Positions 34,266-44,370 of a stretch of 64,000 nucleotides of DNA are shown here, piece by piece. Below the pieces are notes generated by a model. It saw only the letters and a program-made list of their open reading frames with translations, ran no database searches and was not told where the DNA came from. Position 1 is the first letter of the stretch; the number at the start of each line of letters is the position of its first letter. The stretch comes from Cordilura impudica (Eukaryota; Arthropoda; Insecta; Diptera; Scathophagidae): the NCBI GenBank assembly GCA_963682025.1, contig OY821517.1, positions 102,774,412-102,838,411 on the forward strand, written 5' to 3'. The translations under genes and the position numbers were made by a program.

Positions 34266-36074
34266 TAGCATGTAACCAAAATCTGCGTATAACCGAATAG
34301 TATTTTTTTTGTCAAGTTTAAGTAGCAGCAGCACGCACCTACATTCCAGCCTCTATCTCGTAGGCAAACGGGGAGGATTCTTCGCTACATTATGCTTGAT
34401 AGTTACTAAAGGGGATATGCTACCAGGCAAAATTTTATTTTGGTACGTTCTTAGTATTCAGAAGAAAAGAAGAAGTGAAAAGAAATATTTAGTTACAGTT
34501 TAACCGAGTGTCGTATCTCTAACCGAATGTGCATAGATGATAAACACATTTACCCCTCCCTACCATGATCTTATACTGGAAAGCTAAAATTTGTGTAATA
34601 TGATCTCACGAATAAATGACCCTTTCCGAACAGGTTACCAGGAATCAAGACAAAGGCTTTTTAGAAATTCATAATTCAAATTTTTTTTTAAAAGATGGAT
34701 TCCTCCATACGACCTGTAATTAACTTAATTATAAATCTAATCTCAACTTAAAATCTGAAATCAGCTTACTCTAAAATCTGAAAATGTGAAGTGAGCAATT
34801 ATCTTTGACATATGAAGCATACAAAAAAAAATCATTTATTTTGTTGAGAGAAAAAAAAAACATAACAAATGAAGTATAATTAAAAGAAATTTTGAATGAC
34901 AAAAAAATGAAAAAGAAATTTTAAAGTTTAAATATTACTACAATAACTACTAGGGTCGCAAAAATCGAAATAAAAAGCTGAAAAAAATATTAAAAGTCTG
35001 CATTCCGTTCGGTTGCCAAGGACAAAAAAAAATAAAATATACAATATTAAAAAAAAAAAAATTGTGAAAAATAAAAAAAAATCGCGGAAAAATAATGTAG
35101 TTCCAAGAATAAACTTGGTTTATAACAAAAAATAGTTGTTAATAAAAATTTATAAACCGTAAAAAAAATCGAAGGGAAAAAACACTTTTATAAAAAAAAA
35201 TCGTTATTAAAAAAATTAAATTATCGAAATGTACAATAACCAAAAAAAAAAAAAAAAAACAATCTAAATAGCTTGTAAAATTGATCATTTAAATCGGAAA
35301 CGAATGCACTCATTTAAAGGCTTGGATGTTTAGTCAGGACAGAAACTCACCACTATACTCTCAAAAGAGAAGAGCGATGCTGCTTCTTAATTTCCGCTAT
35401 CATAAATTTTTAATATTAATCTTTAAATAATTTATTTTAATTGTCCAGGAACCATAAATAAATTAATATAATTATTTGGTACCCATATTCACCAATTTTA
35501 ATCTCTGACAATGTTCTTAAATTAAAGCAACAGCAAATGATCAATTTTTGTTAAGCCACGTAAGGTGCTCTGTTAACTTAACAGGATGACTCCACTGAGA
35601 GCTTTCGCTAAGTTAACAGCCCGAATATAAAAATGTTAAAATAAAGCTTTACGAGTGAACGATCACTGACCCACGGCAAAGAAATAAATTAAGACAAAAA
35701 TGTTATATACCAACTTACAACAACTTGCTGGTAACTGAAGTTGATGAAGCTATTATGATATGATGCAAATTTGTTTATCACACTTTGTTAATTTTTTTTC
35801 CTCAATTTCGTGTTTTTTTTTCCTTAAGTGATTCCAATATTTTCTGTTTTATTTTACTTAATAAAAAACGCTAAAAAGAAATCGCGGAACAGAATGGGTG
35901 ATTGTAGCGCGATCTGGCGTCAAGTTAAAGCCACCAAATTACTTTTTTTTTCGGAATTATTATTATTTTTTCATTGATTGTCTTTATCTCATTTTTTTAT
36001 ATATTTTTTTTTCACATATGGTTATGGTTAGTTAGTCGATAGTGTGATTTTAACTTTAGCACAGGTTATGCATG
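34266..36074. other. AT-rich region, no gene recognised
   Basis: Contains A-rich low-complexity DNA at 34800-35260 (TCGCGGAAAAATAAT-like and AAAATCG-like pieces). The 64-codon frame at 34309-34503 has no similarity I recognise. Confidence 0.5.
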
Positions 36075-36321
36075 GTAAGTAAAAAAAATCATTAACATTT
36101 AATAATTTATTAATCAATTAATATATATTTTTTTTTGTTTTATTCTTTTTAGCACAATTGTACCAATAACTTGAGAGCACTGAAGCGTCTCGTTTTATTT
36201 TGATTTTTGCGTTATAAACGGTTTAACTCACTTAAAAAAAAAGGTAAGATATGTATATTATTACATTTATACTTAGGATATTTCAACAAATTCTAACAAT
36301 TTTTTTCCCTCTCTTTTTCAG
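36075..36321 (+). other. Possible non-coding exon between two 78-bp introns
   Basis: A donor CATG/GTAAGT at 36075 pairs with a pyrimidine-rich acceptor TTATTCTTTTTAG ending at 36152. A second donor AAAG/GTAAGAT at 36244 pairs with CCCTCTCTTTTTCAG ending at 36321. Both predicted introns are 78 bp, a common fly intron size. The exon between (36153-36243, 91 bp) has no ATG, so it would be 5' UTR or part of a non-coding RNA. No downstream coding exon is recognisable, and the dead LOA-like element begins at about 36785 on the other strand. RNA evidence is lacking. Confidence 0.35.
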
Positions 36322-36973
36322 GTAAACTAAGGATTCTTCGTGTTAGTTATTTAAACACTGAAATATTTAAAAAAATATATTTAGTACTGTTTTGTTTTAA
36401 AGTGAAATATAAAGTGAAATTTTTCTCTTTAATTTTAATAGAAAATGATGTTAACGTGAATTTTTTTTTACAACTTGAATCATGAAGAATTAGTGATTTT
36501 TAACAACTTTTTGGGTACGGTTTTTCTGATTCTTCTTCTTTTTCTTTTTAATTGCACTTTGGACTTTAAACTTTGCTTAGACTTTCTAATTTTTCTACCC
36601 TGGACGATTTTTTTCCGTTTCTTGTAATTTTCCCATTTTTTATTTTTCACTGGCCGGCTACTATAGCTAATTTTTACGATTTACGCCCGATTTTAACACT
36701 TTTCACTTACGATTTTGTATGAAAAAAAAAATGTGATTTTAACACTTTTGCTGATGGTGACGGTGGTGATAATGATAAGGGTGTAGATTTGCAGGTTGAA
36801 GGTTAGCTTAGGTTAGGTTGGAAGTGGCTGCTGATCCAAGGACCAGCACACTTAGACTCTGGGGTCCGTTGTGATACCACGGGACGAATGGGTGTTCCCC
36901 TCAGTCCCCACCGGAGAACCAGTTCGAGCTTCTAATGAAGCCCCTAAGATGTGAAATTTCCACGTTTGAGAGG

Positions 36974-39274
36974 TCAGAGAGATCGTGAAGGAACGGCGAT
37001 CCCAATGCAGGCCACCAAATTCCGTCTGAAGTTCAGCTTCCTGTCCAGGAATACGCCAAGATACTTGGCTCCATCAGAGAAGACGACTTCAGTGCCGTTG
37101 AGAGAAATGGGATCGAAGGTAGGGATCTTATACTTCCTAGTGAAAAGCACAAGTTCCGTTTTGGTCGGATTAACACCCAGACCGCAACCCCTTGCCCAGA
37201 TAGATAGCTTTGTGAGAGCCCGTTGCAGGATATCTCTAATTGTAGATAGAAACTTCCCATTTACGGCCATGGCCACTTCGTCAGCATATGCGACTACGCT
37301 GCAGCCTTGCCCCTTCAACGATACTAGCACTGGGTTTAGCACCAAGTTCCAGAGAAGTGGTGATAGAACGCCACCTTGTGGCGTTCCCCTGTTCACAAAT
37401 CGGGATATTTCCGACGTTCCCAGTTTAGACGTTATCCGCCTGTTGACAAGCAGATTTCCAATCAATGAGATGATCACAGAATTCACTCCTAGACTAGATA
37501 GTGCCGCTATTATCGAGTCCAGTGTGATGTTGTTAAAAGCCCCTTCTATATCCAAAAAGGCTGTCATAGTGTATTCTCCTGCCGAGAGCGATTTCTCGAT
37601 GGTACCTACAAGCTCGTGTAGAGCTGTTTCAGTTGACCTTCCCTTGCTGTAGGCATGTTGCCTCGTTGATAGCAGTTTAGGGTCAATAATTCTACGTAAA
37701 TAAGAGTCTATCATACGCTCCATTGTCTTCAATAGGAACGATGATAGGCTTATTGGTCTGAAATCCTTTGGGACAGTGTGTGAGCTCTTTCCAGCTTTTG
37801 GAATGAACACCACTCTTGTCTCCCTCCATTTCAAAGGAATATACGCTGTGTTTATGCAGCAAGTGAAAAGACTACATAGCCAAGGGGAAATGTAGTCCGA
37901 CACATGCTGCAATTCAACTGGAATGATGCCGTCAGGTCCCGGAGATTTGTAAGGTTTGAAGCTTTTAATCGCCCAGGTCAATGTTGGTACATTAACTATC
38001 TCCGAAGCAATGTCCGCCGTGCTAGCGTCAGAGTATTCCAACGCCTGTAGTGACTTATGAGAATTGCCCGGAAAATGGGTGTTCAGTAGCAAGCTAAGTG
38101 ATTCTCCACTGGAGGTGGTCCACACCCCCACTGGATCCTTCAAATAGCCTAATGTGTGAGGGGTAGAAGCCAGAACCTTTCGCAGCCTGGATGCCTCTGA
38201 AACGTCCTCTATGTTATCACAGAATTTTTTCCAAGAATCGCATTTTGCCGTTCTAATCTTCTTCTTATAGGTCCTAAGCTGCAGCTTGTACGCCGACCAA
38301 TCCTCGTCCGCTCTTGAAGACTTTGCCTTGTTATAGAGTTTTCTGCAGGAGTCTCTACCCTGCTGCAGCTCGCTAGACCAACATGGTGGTTTCTTCTTGC
38401 CGTTAGGCCTTGCCACTGGGCAAGAAGAATCTAAAGACTTGTTAAAAACCGTCGTAATAGGATCTACAAGACAATCAATGTCCGCAGAATTGTGCGGTTC
38501 GGTTAAGGGTATTGTTTCCAATAACCCAGCAAAGGTTTTCCTATACTTAACCCAATCTGTCCTCTTCAGATTCCTGGGGACACTCTCCGTTGGGTCCTTT
38601 TATTTAAGTAAGAATTCGATATAGCGATGGTCAGAAAAGGAGTGGTCATCCAACACCCTCAAACCATCAATTTTATCAAATAGTGTATCTGATACAAAGG
38701 TAGCGTCAAGAACCTCCCTTCTAATACTAGTCACAAAGGTCGGTTCATTTCCCTTGTTACATATATACAGGTTAGTACTAAGTAAAAACTCAAAAAGCAA
38801 CTCACCTCTTTCGTTTATGTCCGTACTTCCCCAGATCGGATGATGCGCATTGACGTCGCAGCACAGCACCAGTTGGTGTGCAGTCCCTTCGGCCTTCCGG
38901 ATCAGATTTGCCACGCTGTCCGGGGGAATAGGCCCAGGATCGCAAAAATAGGCGGAGGCGAGCCAGATTGTTTTACCATCTAACTCCAGGCTAGCCGCTG
39001 TTACATCTCTGTCACTGAAATTAGATAACAAGAAAATATTTAAACTGTTCCTCGCCAAAATGCAGGTCCTTGGTGTACCTTCACCCTTAGCGACGAGCAG
39101 CTTATAATTAGGAGTCTTCAATCCGCAAACCCTGCCACCACAAACCCAGGGCTCTTGGATGAAGACTATGTCTACTCCGCCTGTCGTCAGGCGAACCAGC
39201 AATGCAGCCGTTGCTGCTTTACAGTGGTGAAGATTTATCTGTAGGAGCCGCATCATTTGCAACTGCCTGAACAT
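36974..39274 (-). pseudogene. ORF2: endonuclease-reverse transcriptase, broken
   Basis: Starts at ATG 39274 (MFRQLQMMRLLQINLHHCK). The endonuclease (to about 38605) has the EEP motifs NLHHCK, FIQEPW, CDVNAHHPIWGS, LDATF and SDHRYIEF. A single in-frame TAA at about 38602-38600 (K-stop-K) interrupts it. The same frame reopens with DPTESVPRNLKRTDWVKYRK and continues through the RT: SPGPDGIIPVELQ, KDFRPISLSSFLLKTMERM, AFLDIEGAFNN, GTPQGGVLSPLLWN, AYADEVAMAV and YLGVFLDRKLNF. The usual YADD is YADE here, so a metal-binding Asp is replaced by Glu. The frame ends at 36974 soon after KLNFRRN, where a deletion has removed the thumb and any RNase H domain. Confidence 0.85.
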
Positions 39275-40611
39275 CCATCTTCACCACCGTGATTTCGGCT
39301 TCGTCCTCCGTGCTTTCGAGGAGGTCTTCGTAGAATAAGCCAGTAGCATCCCCTAACAGCTCAGAATCAGATGTTAAGTACCCATCTTCCTCCATAGCTG
39401 TGTGGGGGAACCCACCTCAGCTTGAGCTTCACCAGAGCTCCCCTCCCCAGCAGACTTCTCTACTGGTTTGACGATCTCTGGGATTGGTCCCTGATCGCTT
39501 TTATAGACCTTGATCTTAATCTGCCCAAATCCGTAGGAAATGATACTGTTTTTCTCGGTTAAACGCGGGAGGAATTCGGCATTAAGTAACAGTGTTACCT
39601 GCCGACGTGCCCCCTCTGTATCACCAAATCTACCAATCTTCCAATTGTGCGTTGGAAGATCAGGATTACAGACCTTCAGCATCTTTAGCACGGATTCCGC
39701 ATCCCCAGGAGTTGCCGGAAGCCAAGCATGCGCTCTGGGTCGGGACGGGATGTCATGCTTGTGCACAACATCCAGTTTTGCTCCCGGCCAGAGCTCTCCT
39801 AGTTTGCTGACGGCAGCCCTGTAAAGGGATAATGAGCGTTGGTCAGCAAAAACCACCAGCTTAGCACGACCTTGGTGCCAGCCTGCTTCGCGGCAGGTTG
39901 GAGGTGGACCTGGCATATCCTCAAGGACAGTGAAGAATACTTCGGCTAATTTAGCCTCCACATAACTCCACTTGTCCTTGGGGATAGTGCCATCTTCATC
40001 TCCCCTGTTAATGATAGCCATTACAAGGTTGTCTTTGACAACCTGACTAAACGACTTCGGCACAGCGTTGCCGGCCACTTTAGTACGTTTAGGTAATGGT
40101 TCCTCATCTGGCGAGCGCAGCCTTTTACCCGCCTTCGAGGTACTAGCAACCTGTTTATCAGGTACACTAGTCTTAGCTGAGAGGTCCTGCTCTTCAGTGA
40201 CCTTCTTAGCCCATGTGAGCAACTCTCTCTGTCTATCAGACAGCTTCGCTTGATCGAGTTTGCCTAGCCTATCGATAATATTAAGGCATAGTCTCCTCTG
40301 ATTATATTTCGCCTTTGACGGACGGACGTGATTGACCCCAGTCTTACCAGACTTGGACCACTCCTTAGCTGCATTCCCAAGATGACCGGATTTGTCCATA
40401 GCCTTCATGGGTTTGCTGCCAGTGATGGAGATTGTAGTCGGACTGACAACGGACCCCAACCCGCTAGAGCTTTGACCAGAGGTCGCAGCGTTTTCTAAAT
40501 GGCCAGACTCCTGGGTCTTAGTCTTCGGACAACTGCTAGATGAACTAGCAGCGGACTGTGAGGCAGAGCCTCGATTTTGTTTTTGTTTTTGTTTGTTTTA
40601 CAAGAATTCAT
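39219..40611 (-). pseudogene. ORF1: Gag-like nucleic-acid-binding protein, frameshifted
   Basis: The open stretch 40459-39374 (extending in frame to about 40590) encodes a Lys/Ser-rich N-terminal part (KRLRSPDEEPLPKRTKVAG), SFSQVVKDNLVMAI, and a folded domain with LVVFADQRSLSLYRAAVSKL, HAWLPATP and WKIGRFGD. This resembles the DUF4780-type domain found in ORF1 of some insect non-LTR elements. No CCHC knuckles are seen. The end is frameshifted near 39400. The correct frame resumes as MEEDGYLTSDSELLGDATG and runs to a stop at 39221-39219, overlapping ORF2 by about 55 bp. The only nearby ATG (40611) is in another frame. Confidence 0.7.
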
Positions 40612-41070
40612 TTTGGTTCCCACGAGTGCAGGGGAAAAATAATGTCGACCGCGTCATAGCCCCCAGTAACGCAGCAAGGGCGGCCCACTGCCTCTACCTA
40701 CTCACTGAGGTGCCCAGGTTTCAGTGAGGCTCCGTTAAAATACAGTCGGTTACCCCTGACTGCAAACCATCCGATAAGCACGGGTCGCGTGACACTCCGG
40801 ATTAGGGGTGAGTAACCTTTAGTCGTGCACCTTCAAGGTTCCGAACTCGACACAGGTTTAGGAAGTGGTACTGATAAAGTAAAACCCTCTTCCATTACTA
40901 GCATCAAGTAAGGAGCCGCATTGCACTTAAGCCACCACATCGCGACAAGATTGTTACTCACTGTTGAAACTTTTGAAGAAAATGCAGATGATAAAGCGGT
41001 TGGTATTTTTCTGTAGTTTTACGTCCGGTTTGCGCAGAGGGTTTCCCGTTCCCAAAGAAAAAGAAGTAAC

Positions 41071-41108
41071 TGGTTTTATGAGCTTGACGCCTCCCGCTCA
41101 TAAAACCA
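41071..41108. other. Perfect 13-bp hairpin
   Basis: TGGTTTTATGAGC (41071-41083) and GCTCATAAAACCA (41096-41108) are exact inverted repeats around a 12-base loop. It lies just beyond, or within, the 5' UTR of the LOA-like element. Function unknown. Confidence 0.6.
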
Positions 41109-41139
41109 AGTTGTGAAATGCCAAGATTTTAGCCAAAAG

Positions 41140-41949
41140 CTTTCTTCAAGGGTTTTTCGGTGCTGAAATAGAAAACTTAATTATGGGATTGGTTTTTACA
41201 TTTACGCGTGTGCGTTTTGTGTTACCTTTTGATAAAGAACTATCTAATGAGAAAGTTACCGCTTATGGTAACAGCCAAGGCTATTTACGTTGGGAATGAA
41301 ATTTTCTATTTAGGAGAAAAAATTTTAATTAGAAAAACTGGGGTTTTAATACATTTAGAACAAGGTGAACTCACATTTGGTTATGTCTTTAATTGGTTTA
41401 AAGGCAACCGACACTCAATTATGAGTTTAAAATTAATTGAATTAACCAAAATCCTTTTGAAATAAAAAATGATTTTTAATAAAGCCCCATAAATTAAATT
41501 TTTGATTAACAATAAAAAATTTAAAGATCATAAATAAAATTTATGATTAAGAAAATAAAAGAAATCATAACCAAAAAAACTAGTTTGACTTACGTTTTCC
41601 TCAGACAAAAAAAAAATGTTTCGCCAACGTTTTAAAAACACTAGGATGGAGATTCAGCAAAATAGGACGGTTTCCATCTTGAAAATCCATTTTATACCTG
41701 CACAATCGTACATAAAAATTGGAAATTATTGGAAATTTCCGTTTATTCTGCGGTACTATACACACACAAAAAAACCAATACCCTTAAAGTTTACCAAACG
41801 TCAAAACTTTTGACATGCACTGCCTTATCATTTTACACAGCGTTGTTAAGTTAACGAAAATACAATATTCAAGTATTCACCATTATCGCAAAAATATTTA
41901 AAAATCAAAATATTTAAAAATTAGATCTATAGAAAAAAAATATATAAGT
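41140..41949. other. Spacer with short open frames only
   Basis: An 85-codon frame (41208-41465, starting MCVLCYLLIKNYLMRKLPLM) and a 65-codon frame (41616-41813) have no known similarity and are within the range expected by chance in AT-rich DNA. Confidence 0.4.
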
Positions 41950-42075
41950 GCTACAAGCGCCTCTACAATATGAAGCTGGTTCCGAATCTTCACTTAAATC
42001 TATCATAAAACAAAAATATTGCACAGATTTTTCTCCAATTTGGTTTATATATGTTTTTTGGAAAAAATAATACTG
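41950..42075 (+). repeat. Mini-me/DINE-1-like fragment
   Basis: GAAGCTGGTTCCGAATCTTC, ACTTAAATCTATCATAAAAC and AAAAATATTGCACAGATTTT follow the middle of the family consensus. No ends. Confidence 0.7.
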
Positions 42076-42426
42076 GTCTACAAATTAAAAAAAAAAAAAT
42101 AAGTGGAAGCGTGTTTTTTAACTAATCTGGGTGCGCTGAATTCGATTCTGGCATAAAAATTGGGCTATCGCGTCTTGTTAATTTTTTTTATCGCATGCTG
42201 GCCATAATGTAAAACAGTCAATACTGACACTACAATTTCACAATTATTAATTTAACAGAACCCCATATTCATTCTAAATCTTCATAATAGTAGCGTTTAA
42301 GTACGTCAGGGAGATCGTGTGTTACTGATTCAAGTTTGTTTTGCTTTGTGTGTGGAAAATATTTGGTTGGATAAAAAGGATATGCAATATCATATATAAT
42401 TTTATTTTGGTTTTGCTGTCAGAAAC

Positions 42427-43880
42427 ATGGACAAACCGTGGACACCGACAATGTTTTGCAATAGTTGTAGAACTGTTTTATACAATTGGACAAATGGCAA
42501 GAAGATGTATTTCGATTTTTCAATTCCAGTACTTTGCAGAGGGTCAAGTAACCACCAAACCGATTGTTATTTCTGTTTAACAAAAGTTGCTGGATTCAAT
42601 ATGAAAAATCGATGAAATGTTACTTACGCGAATGTCCCATTAGCTTCTAAACCAGTTCAACGTCCACCAAATGATCCATTACCCGTCATTCCCAGTGCTA
42701 CGAGGAGTGAGTCCGAAACACCTTTCACCAGCAGTGGTAGTTTGTATAAGGCTAATGACGAACGCCATTTAGTGACTCAAGTTGAGCTGAATGATCTTAT
42801 TCGGGATTTACATTTAACGAAGCAAGACGAAGAATTACTAGGTTTAGCGTGCAGCAGTGGAAACATCTTGCAGTTCGACAAAAGTAAAAATCTATTGAGA
42901 TAGAAGCTTGGAATTGGCTGCATATTTTTAAAACAAACACTCTATACTGTACTGTACTGATGTTGATGGTTTATTTCAAAAAAGTGAGCCAGCCATATGA
43001 CAAAACTGAATGGAGATTATTTATTGATGGCTCTACGTACAGCCTGAAGGCTTTTCTTTTGCATAATGGGAATGAAAAACCATCCATGCCATAACATTAC
43101 TCAAAAACAACGATCATAAATGGAAGATCTGTGGTGACCTTAACGTGTGTGATTTAAATTCCATTGTATACATACATAGTATAGAACATCGTAAATAACT
43201 GTAAATTAATCCGTTTTAGGTGATTGGTTTGCTGACTGGTATGCAAGGAGGTTTCACAAAATTTTGTTGTTTCTTTTGCGTATGTGATAGTCGCGCTACA
43301 TGTCATCACTACGTCAGAACAGGATGGCCCAAAAGAACTTAGTATCCACCAGGAAGACAAAAAGTTTCAAATAAACTAAATAACATTCTTCTTTCGCCGC
43401 TGCGCATAAAATTAGGCCGTTCTATGAACTTTGTCAAGGCTCTGAACAAAGATGATGCAGCATTTAAATATTTGTTAGCGGTTTTCCCAAAAATTTCTTA
43501 TGCGAAAATCAAATAAGGCATATTTGTTGGCCATCAGATCGGGAAGCTATTTAATGAAGAAAATTTTTCACAATGTTTATTGGCGAAAGAATATGCAGCC
43601 TGGAAAACTTCCAAGAGCAACATGGACAATTTTCTTGGAAACAATAACAGTGAAAACTACAGACAAATTATTGCTGTATTATTGAAAAATTATCACGAAT
43701 TAGGTGCACTAATGTGACTCAAAATGCATTTTCTTCATTCGCATTTAGATTTATTTCCATAAAACCTAGGAGCGGTGACCGACGAAAAAGGGATCGTGCT
43801 CACCAAGATTTAATGAAAATTAAAAGAAATTGTCAAGGATTTTGGGACAAAAGCATGTTGGGAGGCTATTGATGGACTCT
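42427..43880 (+). pseudogene. Broken copy of an uncharacterised repetitive arthropod gene family
   Basis: From ATG 42427 the protein starts MDKPWTPTMFCNSCRTVLYN, with two CxxC pairs (CNSC and CYFC) that suggest a zinc-binding N-terminus. It continues after stops and frameshifts with VTQVELNDLIRDLHLTKQDE (about 42776), TEWRLFIDGSTYSLKAFLLH and NGNEKPSMP (about 43010-43090), HKWKICGDLN, then VIGLLTGMQGGFTKFCCFFC, LRIKLGRSMNFVKALNKDD, GIFVGHQIGKLFNE, and LKMHFLHSHLDLFP-NLGAV. I recall this as a many-copy family of unnamed arthropod proteins and know no function. A 75-bp GT-AG intron is retained at 43145-43219, so it is not a processed copy. At least five in-frame stops (for example TGA after FNMKNR, near 42613) and a deletion near 42900 show it is dead. 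An AATAAA lies at about 43915. Confidence 0.7.
43145..43219 (+). other. Retained 75-bp intron in the pseudogene
   Basis: GTGTGTGATT at the donor and AATCCGTTTTAG at the acceptor. Removing it joins CGDLN to VIGLLTGMQG in frame, matching the family's continuous sequence as I remember it. Confidence 0.65.
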
Positions 43881-44059
43881 AATAAATGAACTAATAATTT
43901 TTTATGTAAAAAACGAATAAAAACATTTTTTTGTATCTCGAAAAGCTAACGTGTTAGAGAAAAACAATTTCGGATTCAAATTCAGCTCACCAAATTACCC
44001 TAGGAAAGATATTTCGTTGCTCCAGTCCAGAATCTTGTTGGCTAGTGTAAGTGACCTTA

Positions 44060-44253
44060 CCGTCTATTGTCAGGATCGAATTTTTTCGATCTAGTCTCCA
44101 TCCAAATATAGCATCCAATATGAACTTTTTCATATCCGAAGGCAAAGAAGTTATGTTCTATATCTAATTAATTGGACCAGAGAGATAAGACCACTAAACG
44201 CATGGTATAGGGTATCGTAGAATCGGTCTAGACCGACCATAAATTTCTTGTTA
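44060..44253 (+). repeat. Mini-me/DINE-1-like repeat, 3' end fragment
   Basis: GTCAGGATCGAATTTTTTCG, AATATGAACTTTTTCATATC, TAAACGCATGGTATAGGGTA and AATCGGTCTAGACCGACC form the right end of the family. Confidence 0.8.
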
Positions 44254-44370
44254 TTAATAATATTCATGTAAAAAAATATAATAAAATATACTGATGGCAA
44301 GTATGCTTGATTTAATGTTAAAAATATCACTCATACGACTAAATATCGCCTATTCTCCTAATGAACGCCC

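Larger units (their letters stand above)
36785..41000 (-). mobile_element. LOA-like non-LTR retrotransposon, dead copy
   Basis: An APE-type non-LTR retrotransposon on the minus strand. It has a 5' UTR (about 41000-40612, perhaps further), ORF1, an overlapping ORF2 (endonuclease and reverse transcriptase) and a short 3' UTR (about 36970-36785). Its base composition is clearly richer in G+C than the flanks. It is not functional. ORF1 is frameshifted near its end, ORF2 has one stop codon between endonuclease and RT, the RT active site reads YADE, and the RNase H/C-terminal part is deleted so that RT runs straight into 3' UTR-like sequence near 36980. The LOA assignment comes from the style of the endonuclease start and is moderate. 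R1 or Jockey relatives are the alternative. Confidence 0.75.

Noticed and set aside
36790..36825. TTAGG-like repeats (GGTTAGCTTAGGTTAGGTTG)
   Set aside because: Only two to three imperfect units within the 3' UTR of a non-LTR element, so not telomeric. A similar short piece at 26160 is equally isolated.
36951..37652. 233-codon plus-strand frame
   Set aside because: Antisense shadow of the LOA-like reverse transcriptase, whose minus-strand frame has all RT motifs.
41208..41465. 85-codon frame between the LOA-like element and the spliced pseudogene
   Set aside because: Unrecognised and short for DNA this AT-rich. Not enough to call a gene without homologues.
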